Below are positions 1 through 11,500 of a stretch of 17,494 bases of DNA, one piece after another. The notes under the pieces were generated by a model. It saw only the letters and a program-made list of their open reading frames with translations. It was not told the DNA's origin and made no database searches. The translations under genes were made by a program, and so were the position numbers. Source of the DNA: Lentihominibacter faecis (GTDB lineage Bacteria > Bacillota > Clostridia > Peptostreptococcales > Anaerovoracaceae); assembly GCF_014306095.1 (NCBI RefSeq), contig NZ_JACRWC010000014.1:1-17494 (forward strand). Direction: 5' to 3'. The stretch's first letter is position 1, and every line of letters starts with the position of its first letter.

Positions 1-102
1 GGATACTCCCGTAGGAGCCGATGAAAACAGCGTTTTTTCAAAAAATGAAAGAGGCTCTGAAATCCTTGGAGTATCCTCCACCCCAACATTTTTAACAGAG
101 CC
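1..102. mobile_element. Possible terminal end of an insertion sequence (ISL3-like)
   Basis: Read on the minus strand from 102, the sequence begins GGCTCTGTTAAAAATG and continues through a G-rich stretch. This resembles the GGCTCT-type terminal inverted repeats I associate with ISL3-family elements; that comparison is from memory. A perfect inverted repeat pairs 1-9 (GGATACTCC) with 68-76. Inside it GAGCC (15-19) can pair with GGCTC (53-57), and a further AGAGCC lies at 97-102. No transposase coding sequence is visible, and the rest of any element would lie left of the window. It could instead be a structured RNA or an unrelated intergenic repeat. Confidence 0.35.
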
Positions 103-164
103 TTAATTATTCTGTTAGAATTTTCTGTGTTGTTTATCTGCTTTTATAAAGCTTTCTTCCACAG

Positions 165-190
165 AAAAAGGAGCCTTGCGGCTCCCTTTT
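165..190 (-). terminator. Rho-independent terminator of the str operon (bidirectional)
   Basis: GGAGCC (170-175) pairs perfectly with GGCTCC (180-185) across a four-base loop. An A-run (165-169) flanks it on the left and a T-run (187-192) on the right, so either strand gives a GC-rich hairpin followed by U's. On the minus strand it lies about 145 bases past the tuf stop and is the first strong terminator after that gene, so it probably ends the rpsL-rpsG-fusA-tuf transcript. No gene is visible on the plus strand to its left. Confidence 0.8.
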
Positions 191-212
191 TTATTTGGAT
201 AGGTCTCCCTAC

Positions 213-338
213 TAATTGCGCAGGAAAAATTGTTTGTGGCTAGGCGCCAAGGATGCGAGCCTCGGAGCGTACTTATCGTACGTGAGAAGCGAGCATTCCG
301 CAGGCAACAACGCCACGGGCAATTTTAACAAGCAATTA
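213..338 (+). repeat. Long imperfect inverted repeat / structured RNA element overlapping the tuf stop
   Basis: The arms nest around one centre. TAATTGC (213-219) pairs with GCAATTA (332-338). The 15-base arm 226-240 pairs with 312-326 with no mismatch if three consecutive U-G pairs are allowed (233-235 with 317-319). GCC (246-248) pairs with GGC (303-305). GGATGC (251-256) pairs with GCATTCC (293-299) with one bulge. GCGTAC (267-272) pairs with GTACGT (278-283) around a five-base loop. The U-G pairs exist only in plus-strand RNA; in minus-strand RNA those positions are C-A mismatches. The outer right arm contains the tuf stop codon (336-338). The motif resembles repeats that give spurious small ORFs in Clostridia genomes (from memory). 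No second copy is in this window. Confidence 0.6.
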
Positions 339-1529
339 CTCGATGATCTCAGTTACAACACCAGATCCAACTGTTCTTCCGCCTTCTCTGATAGCGAATC
401 TCAGTCCTTCTTCGATCGCGATCGGAGTGATCAGGGAAATCGTCATTGTGATGTTGTCTCCAGGCATGCACATTTCAGTTCCTTCCGGTAACTGCAGATC
501 GCCTGTTACGTCTGTTGTTCTGAAGTAGAACTGCGGTCTGTATCCATTAAAGAACGGTGTGTGTCTTCCGCCTTCTTCCTTCTTCAGTACGTATACTTCG
601 CCCTTGAACTTTGTATGCGGGTGGATCGTTCCCGGTGCAGCCAGTACCTGTCCTCTTTCGATTTCATCTCTCTGAACACCTCTCAGCAGTGCTCCGATGT
701 TATCTCCAGTTTCTGCTTCGTCCAGCAGCTTTCTGAACATTTCGATTCCAGTTACGACTACCTTTCTCTTTTCTTCAGTCAGTCCGATGATTTCTACTTC
801 GGTTCCAACTGTCAGGCTTCCTCTTTCTACTCTTCCTGTTGCTACTGTTCCTCTTCCTGTGATGGAGAATACGTCTTCTACAGGCATCAGGAACGGCTTG
901 TCGTTTGCTCTCTGCGGTTCAGGAATGTATTCGTCGATCGCTTCGAACAGCTCTACGATCTTGTCTCCCCACGGACCATCTGGATCTTCCAGTGCCATCA
1001 GTGCGGATCCTCTTACGATCGGTGTGTCATCTCCCGGGAAGTCATACTGGTCTAACAGTTCTCTTACTTCCATTTCTACCAGATCCAGCAGTTCTTCGTC
1101 ATCTACCATATCACACTTGTTCAGGAATACGATGATGTATGGTACGCCTACCTGTCTGGACAGCAGGATGTGTTCTCTTGTCTGCGGCATAGGACCGTCT
1201 GTTGCTGCTACTACCAGGATAGCTCCATCCATCTGTGCAGCACCTGTGATCATGTTCTTTACATAGTCTGCGTGTCCCGGGCAGTCAACGTGCGCATAGT
1301 GTCTGTTTGGAGTTTCATATTCTACGTGCGCAGTTGCGATCGTGATTCCTCTTTCTTTTTCTTCCGGAGCCTTGTCGATCTGATCGAAGGCTACGTCAGT
1401 TCCCAGTCCGTATCTCTTGTGCAGCACTGTTGTGATCGCTGCTGTCAGAGTTGTTTTACCGTGGTCTACGTGACCGATGGTTCCGATATTGATATGCGGC
1501 TTATTTCTTTCAAATTTCTGCTTTGCCAT
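336..1529 (-). CDS. tuf: Elongation factor Tu
   Basis: EF-Tu is the GTPase that carries aminoacyl-tRNA to the ribosomal A site in the cytoplasm. The 397-residue product has the standard length. It shows the P-loop GHVDHGKT (residues 19-26), RGITI in switch I (60-64), DCPGH (82-86) and the guanine-specificity motif NKCD (137-140), followed by the two beta-barrel domains and the ending VVTEIIE. The reading frame extends seven codons further upstream, but the start is placed at the ATG at 1527-1529. That ATG gives the conserved N-terminus [16 protein letters not shown] and has AAAGGAG at 1537-1543, seven bases upstream. The gene follows fusA by 41 bases, which contain only a weak hairpin (1549-1554 with 1563-1568) and no promoter I can recognise. 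It is probably transcribed from the rpsL promoter as last gene of the str operon. Confidence 0.99.
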   Translation of the reverse strand: MAKQKFERNKPHINIGTIGHVDHGKTTLTAAITTVLHKRYGLGTDVAFDQIDKAPEEKERGITIATAHVEYETPNRHYAHVDCPGHADYVKNMITGAAQMDGAILVVAATDGPMPQTREHILLSRQVGVPYIIVFLNKCDMVDDEELLDLVEMEVRELLDQYDFPGDDTPIVRGSALMALEDPDGPWGDKIVELFEAIDEYIPEPQRANDKPFLMPVEDVFSITGRGTVATGRVERGSLTVGTEVEIIGLTEEKRKVVVTGIEMFRKLLDEAETGDNIGALLRGVQRDEIERGQVLAAPGTIHPHTKFKGEVYVLKKEEGGRHTPFFNGYRPQFYFRTTDVTGDLQLPEGTEMCMPGDNITMTISLITPIAIEEGLRFAIREGGRTVGSGVVTEIIE

Positions 1530-1570
1530 TTTATTTCTCCTTTCATCCAAATCCGCTAAAAAGGATTTAT

Positions 1571-3637
1571 TTATTTATTGATTGATTCAAGCAGGCTGTC
1601 TGGTAATTTTTCGAAGTGGTCGAACTGCATTACATAAACGCCACGACCCTGTGTCTTGGAACGCAGGTCTGTAGCATATCCGAACATTTCGGAGAGAGGT
1701 ACATAACCTCTTACTGCTACCGCTCCGTTGTTCATATCAGAGCCTTCGATTCTGCCTCTTCTTGAACTGATATCGCCGATTACATCTCCCATGTATTCTT
1801 CTGGAACAGTAACCTCAACTTTGAATATCGGTTCGAGCAGTACCGGCTTAGCCTTCTTGGCTGCTTCTCTGAATGCCATGGATGCTGCGATCTTGAACGC
1901 CATCTCAGAGGAGTCAACTTCGTGGTAAGAACCATCATACAGTTCTACGCCAACATCCACAACCTGGTATCCTGCAACCGGACCAGTCTGCATAGCTTCC
2001 TTGATTCCTTCTTCGATCTTCGGAATGTATTCCTTCGGAATAGCACCACCAACGATGGAATTTTTGAATTCGAAGCCTTCTCCCGGCTCTCTCGGATAAA
2101 CCTTGATCTTTACATGACCGTACTGACCACGACCACCAGACTGTTTTGCGTACTTGTGATCCACGTCCGCCGGAGCTGTGATCGTTTCCTTGTAGGAAAC
2201 CTGTGGCTTACCAACGTTTGCTTCTACTTTAAACTCTCTTAAAAGTCTGTCTACGATGATTTCCAGATGAAGTTCACCCATACCTGCGATGATCGTCTGT
2301 CCGGTATCCTCGTTCGTATATGTCTTGAACGTAGGGTCTTCTTCTGCCAGTTTTGCCAGAGCAATACCCATTTTTTCCTGTCCAGCCTTTGTTTTTGGCT
2401 CGATAGCGATCTCGATAACCGGATCCGGGAATTCCATGGATTCCAGAATGATCTCATGTTTTTCGTCACACAGAGTATCACCAGTTGTCGTCACTTTCAA
2501 ACCTACTGCAGCAGCGATATCACCGGAGTATACCCTTTCGATATCCTCTCTCTTGTTCGCATGCATCTGCAGGATACGTCCCACTCTTTCTTTCTTGCCC
2601 TTAGTAGAGTTGTAAACATAGGACCCGGAGTCCAGCGTTCCGGAGTAAACCCGGAAGAATGCCAGTTTACCAACATAAGGGTCAGCCATGATCTTAAATG
2701 CCAGAGCGGAGAACGGACCATTGTCATCTGCAGGTCTTTCTTCTTCCTCTTCCGTATCAGGAACAACGCCCTTGATCGGCGGAATATCAAGCGGAGACGG
2801 CATATAGTCGATAACAGCGTCCAGCATCAGCTGTACACCCTTGTTTCTATATGCAGAACCGCATGTTACAGGAATCATTTCTCCTGCAATCGTTGCGGTA
2901 CGAATAACCTTTTTGATCTCAGCCTTAGTGATCTCTTCTCCTTCCAGGAACTTCATCATCAGTTCTTCATCTGCTTCTGCAACAGACTCCAGAAGTTTTT
3001 CTCTCCACTCATTAGCTAAATCCATAAGATCATCAGGAATATCTGTCATTTCATATTCCTTACCAAGGTCATCCTTGTATATCTCTGCTTTCATCTCTAC
3101 TAAGTCAATAATCCCTACAAATGTGTCTTCTTTACCGATAGGCAGCTGAATAGGCACTGCATTTGCTTTCAGTCTTTCCTCTACCATCTTAACGACTCTG
3201 TAAAAATCTGCACCCAGGATGTCCATCTTGTTAACAAAGATCATCCGCGGAACACCGTATTTTTCAGCCTGTCTCCATACGGTTTCGGACTGCGGTTCAA
3301 CGCCGCCCTTTGCACAAAGGACAGTAACAGCACCGTCCAGTACTCTGAGCGAACGTTCTACTTCAACGGTGAAGTCTACGTGTCCCGGTGTATCGATAAT
3401 ATTGATTCTGGTGTCTTTCCATTGAGCTGTAGTAGCAGCAGAGGTAATAGTGATACCACGTTCCTGTTCCTGTTCCATCCAGTCCATCGTGGCTGCACCT
3501 TCGTGGGTTTCGCCAAGTTTATGAGTTCTGCCTGTGTAGAACAGAATTCTTTCCGTAGTTGTCGTTTTTCCGGCATCGATATGTGCCATTATGCCAATAT
3601 TTCTAGTCTTTTCTAACGGAAAACTTCTCTTTGACAT
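1571..3637 (-). CDS. fusA: Elongation factor G
   Basis: EF-G is the translational GTPase that drives translocation of tRNA and mRNA and, with RRF, ribosome recycling. The 688-residue product has the full family length. It shows the P-loop AHIDAGKT (18-25), ERGITI (59-64), DTPGH (82-86) and NKMD (136-139) in the G domain, with later domains II-V running to the C-terminal [13 protein letters not shown]. The ATG at 3635-3637 is preceded by a strong AAAGGAGG site. It sits 64 bases after rpsG and 41 before tuf, in the usual rpsL-rpsG-fusA-tuf order, and is expected to share their transcript. It looks like the housekeeping EF-G and not a fusidic acid- or tetracycline-protection paralogue, because of its position and its motifs. 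Confidence 0.99.
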   Translation of the reverse strand: MSKRSFPLEKTRNIGIMAHIDAGKTTTTERILFYTGRTHKLGETHEGAATMDWMEQEQERGITITSAATTAQWKDTRINIIDTPGHVDFTVEVERSLRVLDGAVTVLCAKGGVEPQSETVWRQAEKYGVPRMIFVNKMDILGADFYRVVKMVEERLKANAVPIQLPIGKEDTFVGIIDLVEMKAEIYKDDLGKEYEMTDIPDDLMDLANEWREKLLESVAEADEELMMKFLEGEEITKAEIKKVIRTATIAGEMIPVTCGSAYRNKGVQLMLDAVIDYMPSPLDIPPIKGVVPDTEEEEERPADDNGPFSALAFKIMADPYVGKLAFFRVYSGTLDSGSYVYNSTKGKKERVGRILQMHANKREDIERVYSGDIAAAVGLKVTTTGDTLCDEKHEIILESMEFPDPVIEIAIEPKTKAGQEKMGIALAKLAEEDPTFKTYTNEDTGQTIIAGMGELHLEIIVDRLLREFKVEANVGKPQVSYKETITAPADVDHKYAKQSGGRGQYGHVKIKVYPREPGEGFEFKNSIVGGAIPKEYIPKIEEGIKEAMQTGPVAGYQVVDVGVELYDGSYHEVDSSEMAFKIAASMAFREAAKKAKPVLLEPIFKVEVTVPEEYMGDVIGDISSRRGRIEGSDMNNGAVAVRGYVPLSEMFGYATDLRSKTQGRGVYVMQFDHFEKLPDSLLESINK

Positions 3638-3673
3638 ATTATCCTCCTTTCTGCTTTAAAAAACTTTCGTATC

Positions 3674-3701
3674 ATCCGATGATGCAATGCATCAAGCCGG
3701 A

Positions 3702-3702
<1 letters not shown>
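3674..3702 (-). other. Hairpin in the rpsG-fusA spacer
   Basis: On the minus strand TGATGC and GCATCA pair across a three-base loop, extended by ATCCG and CGGAT at the base. The hairpin begins at the rpsG stop codon and is followed about ten bases later by six T's (3659-3664 region) before the fusA ribosome binding site. The gap between stem and U-run makes it a poor terminator. It may be an RNA-processing or partial-attenuation site that separates rpsG and fusA expression, but that is inference. Confidence 0.4.
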
Positions 3703-4319
<617 letters not shown>

Positions 4320-4733
4320 CTACTTCTTAGGTCTCTTGGCTCCGTACTTGGATCTAGCCTGTTTTCTGTCTGCAACACCAGCGGTGTCCAGCGTTCCTCT
4401 TACGATATGGTATCTTACACCTGGCAGGTCCTTAACTCTTCCGCCTCTGATGAGTACAACACTGTGCTCCTGAAGATTGTGTCCAATTCCAGGGATGTAT
4501 GCTGTAACTTCAATACCGTTCGTAAGGCGAACTCTCGCAACTTTTCTCAAAGCGGAGTTAGGCTTTTTCGGAGTCACTGTCTTTACAGAAGTGCACACGC
4601 CTCTTTTCTGCGGCGAATTTACATCTGTAGCAACTCTTCTGAGGGAATTCATTCCCTTGCCGAGAGCTGGAGCAGTTGACTTCTTTTCACTGCTTGTTCT
4701 GCCCTGACGTACTAATTGGTTAATTGTAGGCAT
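4320..4733 (-). CDS. rpsL: 30S ribosomal protein S12
   Basis: S12 sits at the decoding centre and controls accuracy. The 137-residue product begins [12 protein letters not shown] and ends KYGAKRPKK, as in Firmicutes S12. It contains [11 protein letters not shown] and GGRVKDLPG, whose lysines are the usual sites of streptomycin-resistance changes. Both are wild type here, so the sequence looks streptomycin-sensitive. The frame extends 24 codons upstream, but the start is set at the ATG 4731-4733. That start gives the conserved N-terminus and lies seven bases after AAAGGAG (4741-4747); the extra upstream codons would cross the promoter's start-site region. It is the first gene of the rpsL-rpsG-fusA-tuf unit and has its own promoter behind rpoC. 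Confidence 0.99.
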   Translation of the reverse strand: MPTINQLVRQGRTSSEKKSTAPALGKGMNSLRRVATDVNSPQKRGVCTSVKTVTPKKPNSALRKVARVRLTNGIEVTAYIPGIGHNLQEHSVVLIRGGRVKDLPGVRYHIVRGTLDTAGVADRKQARSKYGAKRPKK

Positions 4734-4762
4734 CCTTTTTCTCCTTTCTTTTATGGTATATA

Positions 4763-4810
4763 AATAATTGTCAGCTCCGAGCCTAATAAAGCCCAAAGCC
4801 GACAATTATT
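4763..4810. repeat. Inverted repeat spanning the rpsL start-site region
   Basis: AATAATTGTC (4763-4772) is a perfect inverted copy of GACAATTATT (4801-4810). After one mismatch the pairing continues as GCT (4774-4776) with AGC (4797-4799), leaving a 20-base loop. The right arm overlaps the -10 hexamer (4808-4813). With a start site near 4801, most of that arm would not be transcribed, so a DNA operator is as likely as an RNA leader stem. No known regulator is assigned. Confidence 0.5.
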
Positions 4811-4837
4811 GTATCATGTTATGATTTACTATGTCAA
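4808..4837 (-). promoter_or_regulatory. Sigma-A promoter for rpsL-rpsG-fusA-tuf
   Basis: On the minus strand TTGACA (4832-4837) and TACAAT (4808-4813) are separated by 18 bases. The -35 is perfect and the -10 matches five of six consensus positions. Transcription should begin near 4801, giving a leader of about 68 bases before rpsL. It lies 39 bases beyond the rpoC stop, and no convincing terminator separates rpoC from it, so read-through from rpoBC may add to its output. Confidence 0.8.
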
Positions 4838-4875
4838 TATAATTTGCCTAGGTTTTACACTGCAATACTGCGAAA

Positions 4876-7800
4876 TTACTCCAGCTCTACGATATCGGAA
4901 GCTTCTGTATCAGCAGCATACTCTTCTGCAGCAGCCAGGTCGTCACCAGTTCCCATTGCCGGAACGATATCATCAAGGTCTTCTTCCAGTTCCGCTTCCA
5001 TATCCATCTCGCGCTGCATTTCCTTATACGCTTCGATGAGCGCAGTATTTACACCGTAATCCAGCTCTATGGAACGATACTTCTTCATGCCGGTACCGGC
5101 CGGAATCAGTTTACCAATGATAACGTTTTCCTTCAGTCCCTGCAGAGTATCATTTTTACCCTTGATGGCAGCATCGGTCAGGACTCTCGTCGTCTCCTGG
5201 AAGGATGCGGCCGACAGGAAGGAATTGGTTGCCAAGGAAGCTTTCGTTATACCCAGCAGAATGTGTTCTGCCTCTGCAGGTCTTCCGCCTTCTGCCACAA
5301 CAGCTTCATTAGCCTCTTCGATTTCCACCTTGCTGTACTGACCGCCCGGCAGCAGATCGGTGTCTCCCGGATCATTGATCTTCAGTTTGGACAGCATCTG
5401 ACTTACGATCACTTCAACGTGCTTATCGTTGATATCTACACCCTGCTGCTTGTATACACGCTGTACTTCCTTCAGCAGGTACTGATATACGCCTTCTACA
5501 CCGTTGAGTCTCAGGATATCCTTCGGATCAAGAGGTCCTCTCGTGATGTTGTCGCCAGCCAGGATGTAGTCCCCTTCAGATACACAGATCCTTGCTCCGT
5601 AAGGAACTTCGTAAACACGTTCCTCTTCGCCTCGTACCTTTACCTTAGTTTTATTATCCATTGTCGGCTCAACGGAAACCACTGTTCCATCCGCTTCACA
5701 GATCACCGCAAGACCCTTCGGTTTTCTGGCTTCAAACAATTCCTCGACTCTTGGCAGACCGTGGGTGATATCGGATCCGGCCACACCACCAGTATGGAAT
5801 GTTCTCATAGTCAACTGAGTACCCGGCTCACCGATGGACTGCGCTGCAGTGATACCAACAGCTTCTCCAATGTTAACGCCTTCGCCCGTAGCCAGGTTGC
5901 GCCCGTAACACTTTGCACAAACGCCGGTTTTACTATGACATGTCATTACCGAACGGATCGCTACAGACTCAATGCCCGCTTCCTCGATGCGGCTTGCCAC
6001 ATCTTCGGAGATCTCGCAGTCCTGCTCTACCAGGATCTCTCCAGTCTGCGGATCTGTAATATCAGTCAGCGCTGTTCTGCCCACGATACGGTCTTTTAAT
6101 TTTTCAATAACTTCCTTACCGTCTGTAAACGCCTTTACTTCAATACCTTCATCGGTACTGCAGTCGTCTTCTCTTACGATAACGTTATGAGAAACGTCAA
6201 CCAGTCTTCTCGTCAGATAACCGGAGTCAGCTGTACGCAGTGCTGTATCGGCCAGACCCTTTCTTGCACCGTTAGTGGAAATGAAGTATTCCAGTACAGA
6301 CAGACCTTCACGGAAGTTCGCCTTGATCGGAATCTCGATAGTCTTACCTGTTGCATTCGCCATCAGACCACGCATACCACCGATCTGACGGATCTGGTTC
6401 TTACTTCCTCGAGCTCCGGAGTGAGCCATGATAAACAGGTTATTAAGAGAATCCAGTGATTCCATCAAAGCATCTGCTACGTCATCTGTCGTCTTGTTCC
6501 AGATTTCAATAACCTTTTCATAACGTTCCTTGTCAGAAACAAGACCGCGTCTGTAGGCCTTCTCATATTTTTCTACCAGTTTTTCAGATTCATCGATGAT
6601 TGCAGCCTTGGCTTCCGGGATCTCCATGTCAGAGATACTAATGGTAATTGCTGCGATCGTGGAGTAATGGTATCCCATATCCTTGATGTAATCCAGCATG
6701 ATAGCTGTCTCTGTATTACCATGGATCCTGTAACATCTGTCGATGATCTGACCCAGTTTTTTCTTGTCACACAGGAAATCGATTTCCAGGGAATACGGAT
6801 CGTTTTCACGATCTTCAACGTACCCCAGATCCTGCGGGATCTTCTGGTTGAAAATGAAACGCCCAACAGTGGATTCAACCAGTTTTCCGCGTTCATCATC
6901 TTCACCTGCGTACATCCGTACTTTTACTCTGGCATGCAGACCAACCATGTGTGTCTGGTACGCCATGAGCATTTCGGACATATCGGTAAATACCTTGCCG
7001 TCACCCTTTTCTGCATCGGAATTTCTTCTTCCCTCTTCCTGTCCAGGGTGCGTCAGGTAATAACTTCCCAGGATCATGTCCTGTGTTGGCGTCGTGATCG
7101 GAGAACCGTCTTTTGGCGCCAGAATGTTGTTAACGGAAAGCATCAGGAATCTTGCTTCTGCCTGCGCTTCTACTGAAAGCGGTACGTGAACCGCCATCTG
7201 GTCTCCGTCGAAGTCGGCATTGAATGCAGTACATGCCAGCGGATGAAGCTTGATCGCCTTACCTTCTACGAGAACCGGCTCAAATGCCTGAATACCCAGT
7301 CTGTGCAGGGTCGGGGCACGGTTGAGCATAACCGGATGGTCCTTGATAACGCCTTCCAGCACATCCCATACCTCCGGACGAACCTTTTCGACCATTCTCT
7401 TTGCACTCTTGATATTATGTGCATTCCCGTTTTCAACCAGCTTTTTCATGATGAAAGGCTTGAAGAGTTCCAGAGCCATCTTCTTAGGAAGTCCGCACTG
7501 GTAGAATCTCAGTTCCGGACCTACTACGATTACGGAACGTCCTGAGTAGTCTACACGTTTCCCCAGCAGGTTCTGACGGAATCTTCCCTGCTTGCCCTTC
7601 AGCATATCCGACAGGGATTTCAGCGGTCTGGATCCCGGTCCTGTTACAGGTCTGCCTCTTCTGCCGTTATCGATGAGGGCATCAACTGCTTCCTGCAACA
7701 TACGTTTTTCATTTCTTACGATGATATCCGGAGCACTCAGTTCCAGCAGTCTGTTCAGTCTGTTGTTTCTGTTGATGACACGTCTGTACAGATCGTTGAG

Positions 7801-8574
7801 GTCGGATGTTGCGAATCTGCCACCATCCAGCTGTACCATCGGACGCAGATCCGGCGGGATCACCGGAATAACGTCCAGAATCATCCATTCCGGTCTGTTT
7901 CCAGAAGTACGCAGTGCTTCCACAACTTCCAGTCTTCTTACGATACGGATCTTTTTCTGTCCTGTCGCAGTTGCCAGTTTTGTTTTAAGATCACTGGAGA
8001 GCTCCTCCAGATCGATCTGCATCAGCAGTTCCTTGATAGCTTCTGCACCCATCCCGGCTTTAAAGTGATTGGACGGATCATCCTTAGCTTCACGATACTG
8101 ATTTTCCGTCAGTATTTCTTTATATGCAAATTCTGTATTCCCCGGATCCGTTACGATGAAATTAGCGAAATACAAAACTTTTTCCAAAGTTCTCGGAGAA
8201 ATGTCCAGCACCAGTCCCATACGGGAAGGAATCCCTTTAAAGTACCAGATGTGAGATACCGGGGAGGCCAGCTTGATGTGACCCATCCGCTCTCTTCTTA
8301 CTTTTGCTTTCGTTACTTCTACACCGCACTTATCGCATACGATGCCTTTGTAACGAATTCTTTTATATTTCCCGCAGTGACATTCCCAGTCCTTTGTCGG
8401 TCCAAAGATCCGTTCACAGTACAGTCCGTCTTTTTCCGGTTTCAGAGTTCTGTAGTTGATCGTCTCAGGTTTGGTAACCTCTCCATGAGACCAGCTCAGG
8501 ATCTTTTCAGTCGATGCCAGCCCGATCTGCAGGGACTCAAAATTATTCAATTCATAATTGTTGTTATCGTTCAT
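4876..8574 (-). CDS. rpoC: DNA-directed RNA polymerase subunit beta'
   Basis: RpoC forms half of the RNA polymerase active-site cleft and holds the catalytic magnesium. The 1232-residue product is full length. It shows the N-terminal zinc site C65/C67/C80/C83, the catalytic NADFDGDQM (452-460), the bridge helix with [23 protein letters not shown] (about 769-791), the second zinc site C805/C879/C886/C889, and the trigger-loop C-terminal part [20 protein letters not shown] (905-924). Like other Firmicutes it lacks the large E. coli insertion. The last 45 or so residues are acidic and low in complexity. The ATG at 8572-8574 follows AAAGGGG (8584-8590) by nine bases. The gene lies 17 bases after rpoB, so the two are translated from one message. 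Confidence 0.99.
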   Translation of the reverse strand: MNDNNNYELNNFESLQIGLASTEKILSWSHGEVTKPETINYRTLKPEKDGLYCERIFGPTKDWECHCGKYKRIRYKGIVCDKCGVEVTKAKVRRERMGHIKLASPVSHIWYFKGIPSRMGLVLDISPRTLEKVLYFANFIVTDPGNTEFAYKEILTENQYREAKDDPSNHFKAGMGAEAIKELLMQIDLEELSSDLKTKLATATGQKKIRIVRRLEVVEALRTSGNRPEWMILDVIPVIPPDLRPMVQLDGGRFATSDLNDLYRRVINRNNRLNRLLELSAPDIIVRNEKRMLQEAVDALIDNGRRGRPVTGPGSRPLKSLSDMLKGKQGRFRQNLLGKRVDYSGRSVIVVGPELRFYQCGLPKKMALELFKPFIMKKLVENGNAHNIKSAKRMVEKVRPEVWDVLEGVIKDHPVMLNRAPTLHRLGIQAFEPVLVEGKAIKLHPLACTAFNADFDGDQMAVHVPLSVEAQAEARFLMLSVNNILAPKDGSPITTPTQDMILGSYYLTHPGQEEGRRNSDAEKGDGKVFTDMSEMLMAYQTHMVGLHARVKVRMYAGEDDERGKLVESTVGRFIFNQKIPQDLGYVEDRENDPYSLEIDFLCDKKKLGQIIDRCYRIHGNTETAIMLDYIKDMGYHYSTIAAITISISDMEIPEAKAAIIDESEKLVEKYEKAYRRGLVSDKERYEKVIEIWNKTTDDVADALMESLDSLNNLFIMAHSGARGSKNQIRQIGGMRGLMANATGKTIEIPIKANFREGLSVLEYFISTNGARKGLADTALRTADSGYLTRRLVDVSHNVIVREDDCSTDEGIEVKAFTDGKEVIEKLKDRIVGRTALTDITDPQTGEILVEQDCEISEDVASRIEEAGIESVAIRSVMTCHSKTGVCAKCYGRNLATGEGVNIGEAVGITAAQSIGEPGTQLTMRTFHTGGVAGSDITHGLPRVEELFEARKPKGLAVICEADGTVVSVEPTMDNKTKVKVRGEEERVYEVPYGARICVSEGDYILAGDNITRGPLDPKDILRLNGVEGVYQYLLKEVQRVYKQQGVDINDKHVEVIVSQMLSKLKINDPGDTDLLPGGQYSKVEIEEANEAVVAEGGRPAEAEHILLGITKASLATNSFLSAASFQETTRVLTDAAIKGKNDTLQGLKENVIIGKLIPAGTGMKKYRSIELDYGVNTALIEAYKEMQREMDMEAELEEDLDDIVPAMGTGDDLAAAEEYAADTEASDIVELE

Positions 8575-8591
8575 CGGTCACTTCCCCTTTC

Positions 8592-11500
8592 TTATAAATC
8601 TTCTTCCTCTTCGGACGCTGCATCTTCCTGATCAGCTTCGTCATCGTCTTCTGCATCCAAATCGTCTGCGTCATCTTCTACGACAACGAATTCATCCTCC
8701 TCCTGGTTTTCATCCAGACCCTCAGAATCGGATTTCATCACATCTTCAATGGCAGAATCATCAGATACTTCCTTGATTTCAATTTCCTCGTGATCCTCTG
8801 TCAGCACTTTTACATCCAGACACAAGCTCTGCATTTCCTTGATGAGCACCTTGAAGGATTCCGGAATTCCCGGTTCTGGGATATTTTCGCCTTTTACGAT
8901 TGCTTCATATGTCTTGACACGACCTACGATATCATCGGATTTAACCGTCAGGATTTCCTGCAGTGTATACGCTGCACCGTAAGCTTCCAGTGCCCATACT
9001 TCCATCTCTCCAAAACGCTGTCCGCCGAACTGAGCTTTACCACCCAGAGGCTGCTGCGTAACCAGGGAGTACGGACCAGTACTTCTCGCATGGATCTTGT
9101 CATCAACCAGATGGTGCAGTTTCAGCATATACATGTATCCGACCGTTACCGGATTATCAAAATAATCTCCTGTACGTCCATCACGCAGACGCAGCTTGCC
9201 GCTGCCATCATATCCACATTCTTTCAGCAACTGAATAATATCTTTCTCTGTCGCACCGTCAAATACCGGCGTTGCGATATACCAGTCTTTATTCTTTGCA
9301 GCCAGACCCAGATGAACCTCCAGTACCTGTCCGACGTTCATTCGAGAAGGTACACCCAGAGGGTTCAGCATTACCTGCAGAGGCTGCCCGTTTTCCATAA
9401 ACGGCATATCTTCTTCAGGCAGGATCCTCGAAATAACACCCTTGTTTCCGTGACGTCCAGCCATCTTGTCTCCAACGCAGATCTTTCTCTTGGTCGCGAT
9501 GTAGCAGCGCACCAGCTTGTTAACGCCTGGAGGCAGTTCGTCTCCGTTATCTCTTGAGAAGATCTTTACATCTACAACGATACCGGTCTCACCATGCGGA
9601 ACACGAAGGGATGTATCTCTTACTTCACGCGCTTTTTCTCCAAAGATCGCACGCAGCAGACGTTCCTCTGCCGTCAGCTCTGTTTCTCCCTTTGGAGTTA
9701 CCTTGCCGACCAGAATGTCAGAAGAGTTCACTTCCGCACCCTTGCGAATGATGCCTTCTTCATCCAGATCGCGCAGAGCATCTTCTCCTACGTTCGGAAT
9801 ATCTCTGGTGATTTCTTCTGGTCCCAGTTTCGTATCTCTGGCTTCAGCTTCATATTTCTCAATATGGATAGACGTTAAAACATCTTCCATGATCAATCTT
9901 TCATTCAGGATGATAGCATCCTCGTAGTTGTAGCCTTCCCAGGTCATGAACCCGATCAGCAGGTTTTTACCCAGTGCAACTTCACCGTTATCCGTGGACG
10001 GACCGTCTGCGATCACTTCGCCGGCTTCAACATGCTCTCCATTGAACACGATCGGTCTCTGGTTGATGCATGTTCCCTGGTTGGAACGCTTGAACTTCAG
10101 CAGCTTGTATTCGTCTTTTCCCTCACCGTCATCACGAAGTACTACGATCCTGTCTGCATCAACAAAATCAATGGTGCCTGCATGTTTGGCAAGTGCCACA
10201 ACCCCGGAATCTTTCGCAGATTTATGTTCCATTCCGGTTCCGACGATCGGAGCCTCTGTTACGAGAAGCGGCACAGCCTGACGCTGCATGTTGGATCCCA
10301 TAAGTGCACGGTTAGCGTCGTCGTTTTCCAGGAACGGAATCAGTGCAGTAGCTACAGATACGACCTGCTTCGGGGATACGTCCATGTAATCGATCGCTTC
10401 TCTTGGAACCAGGTCGATTTCACCGCCTGCTCCTCTTGCTGCCACCCTGAGATTTGCAAAATGTCCCTCAGAGTCCAGCGGTTCATTAGCCTGAGCAATG
10501 ATCTTGTCTTCTTCATCGTCAGCAGTCAGATACTGGATCTCATCTGTAACTCTGCCAGTTTCTTTATCTACAATACGATACGGCGTTTCAATAAATCCGT
10601 ATTCGTTCACGATCCCGTATGTTGTCAGGGAGCCGATCAGACCGATGTTCGGACCTTCTGGAGTCTCGATCGGACACATTCTTCCATAGTGCGAATGATG
10701 TACATCTCGAACCTCGAAACCAGCTCTTTCTCTGGAAAGTCCTCCAGGACCCAGTGCGGAAAGTCTTCTCTTGTGGGTCAGTTCTGCCAGAGGGTTGTTC
10801 TGGTCCATAAACTGAGACAGCTGAGAACTTCCGAAAAATTCTTTTACTGCAGCAGTCACCGGACGAATATTCATCAGTCCCTGCGGAGTGACCTCAGAAA
10901 TGTCCTGTGTCGTCATTCTTTCCTTGATGGTACGTTCCATTCTGGAAAGTCCGATACGTATCTGATTTTGCAGCAGTTCACCAACGGTACGCAGTCTTCT
11001 GTTGCCCAAATGGTCGATATCATCAGTATTACCGATACCATAGTTCAGATTCAGAAGATAGCTGACTGATGCGATGACATCTGCTACCAGGATATGTTTC
11101 GGAGAAAGCTCATTTTTTCTCAATTTCAGCGCGTCCTTTACAGAAGCCTGATCTTCATTTTCCTGCAGGATCTCCATCAGGACCGGATAATATACTTTAT
11201 CCGGGATCTTCAGATCTGAAATATCAAAATCAATATAATTTTTCAGTGCAACAAACTGGCTTCCGATTACTTTTGTAACCTTCGTTTCATCAATAGGGCT
11301 CTGAGCCATAACGAATTCTACACCAGCATCCTCGATCTGCATTGCCAGTTCTTTATCGATCCTCTGTCCCTTTTCTGCCAGGACTTCACCAGTGTTAGGA
11401 TCGATGACATCTTCGTTCACCACCACACCGGAGAGTCGATTAGAAAGACCTAATTTTTTGTTGTATTTATATCTTCCCACCTTAGCGAGATCATACCGCT

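Noticed and set aside
216..491. A 91-codon plus-strand reading frame starting in the structured element
   Set aside because: It runs antisense through the end of tuf and its first third simply translates the inverted repeat. It has no ribosome binding site. Frames of this kind are typical spurious calls over structured repeats.
561..1266. Plus-strand frames antisense to tuf, and similar ones across fusA, rpoB and rpoC
   Set aside because: They are products of biased codon use in highly expressed genes. None has a recognised domain or a ribosome binding site.
1549..1568. AAATCC/GGATTT hairpin between fusA and tuf as a terminator
   Set aside because: It has only six mostly A/T pairs with an eight-base loop and no U-tract on the transcribed strand, so it is unlikely to stop transcription.
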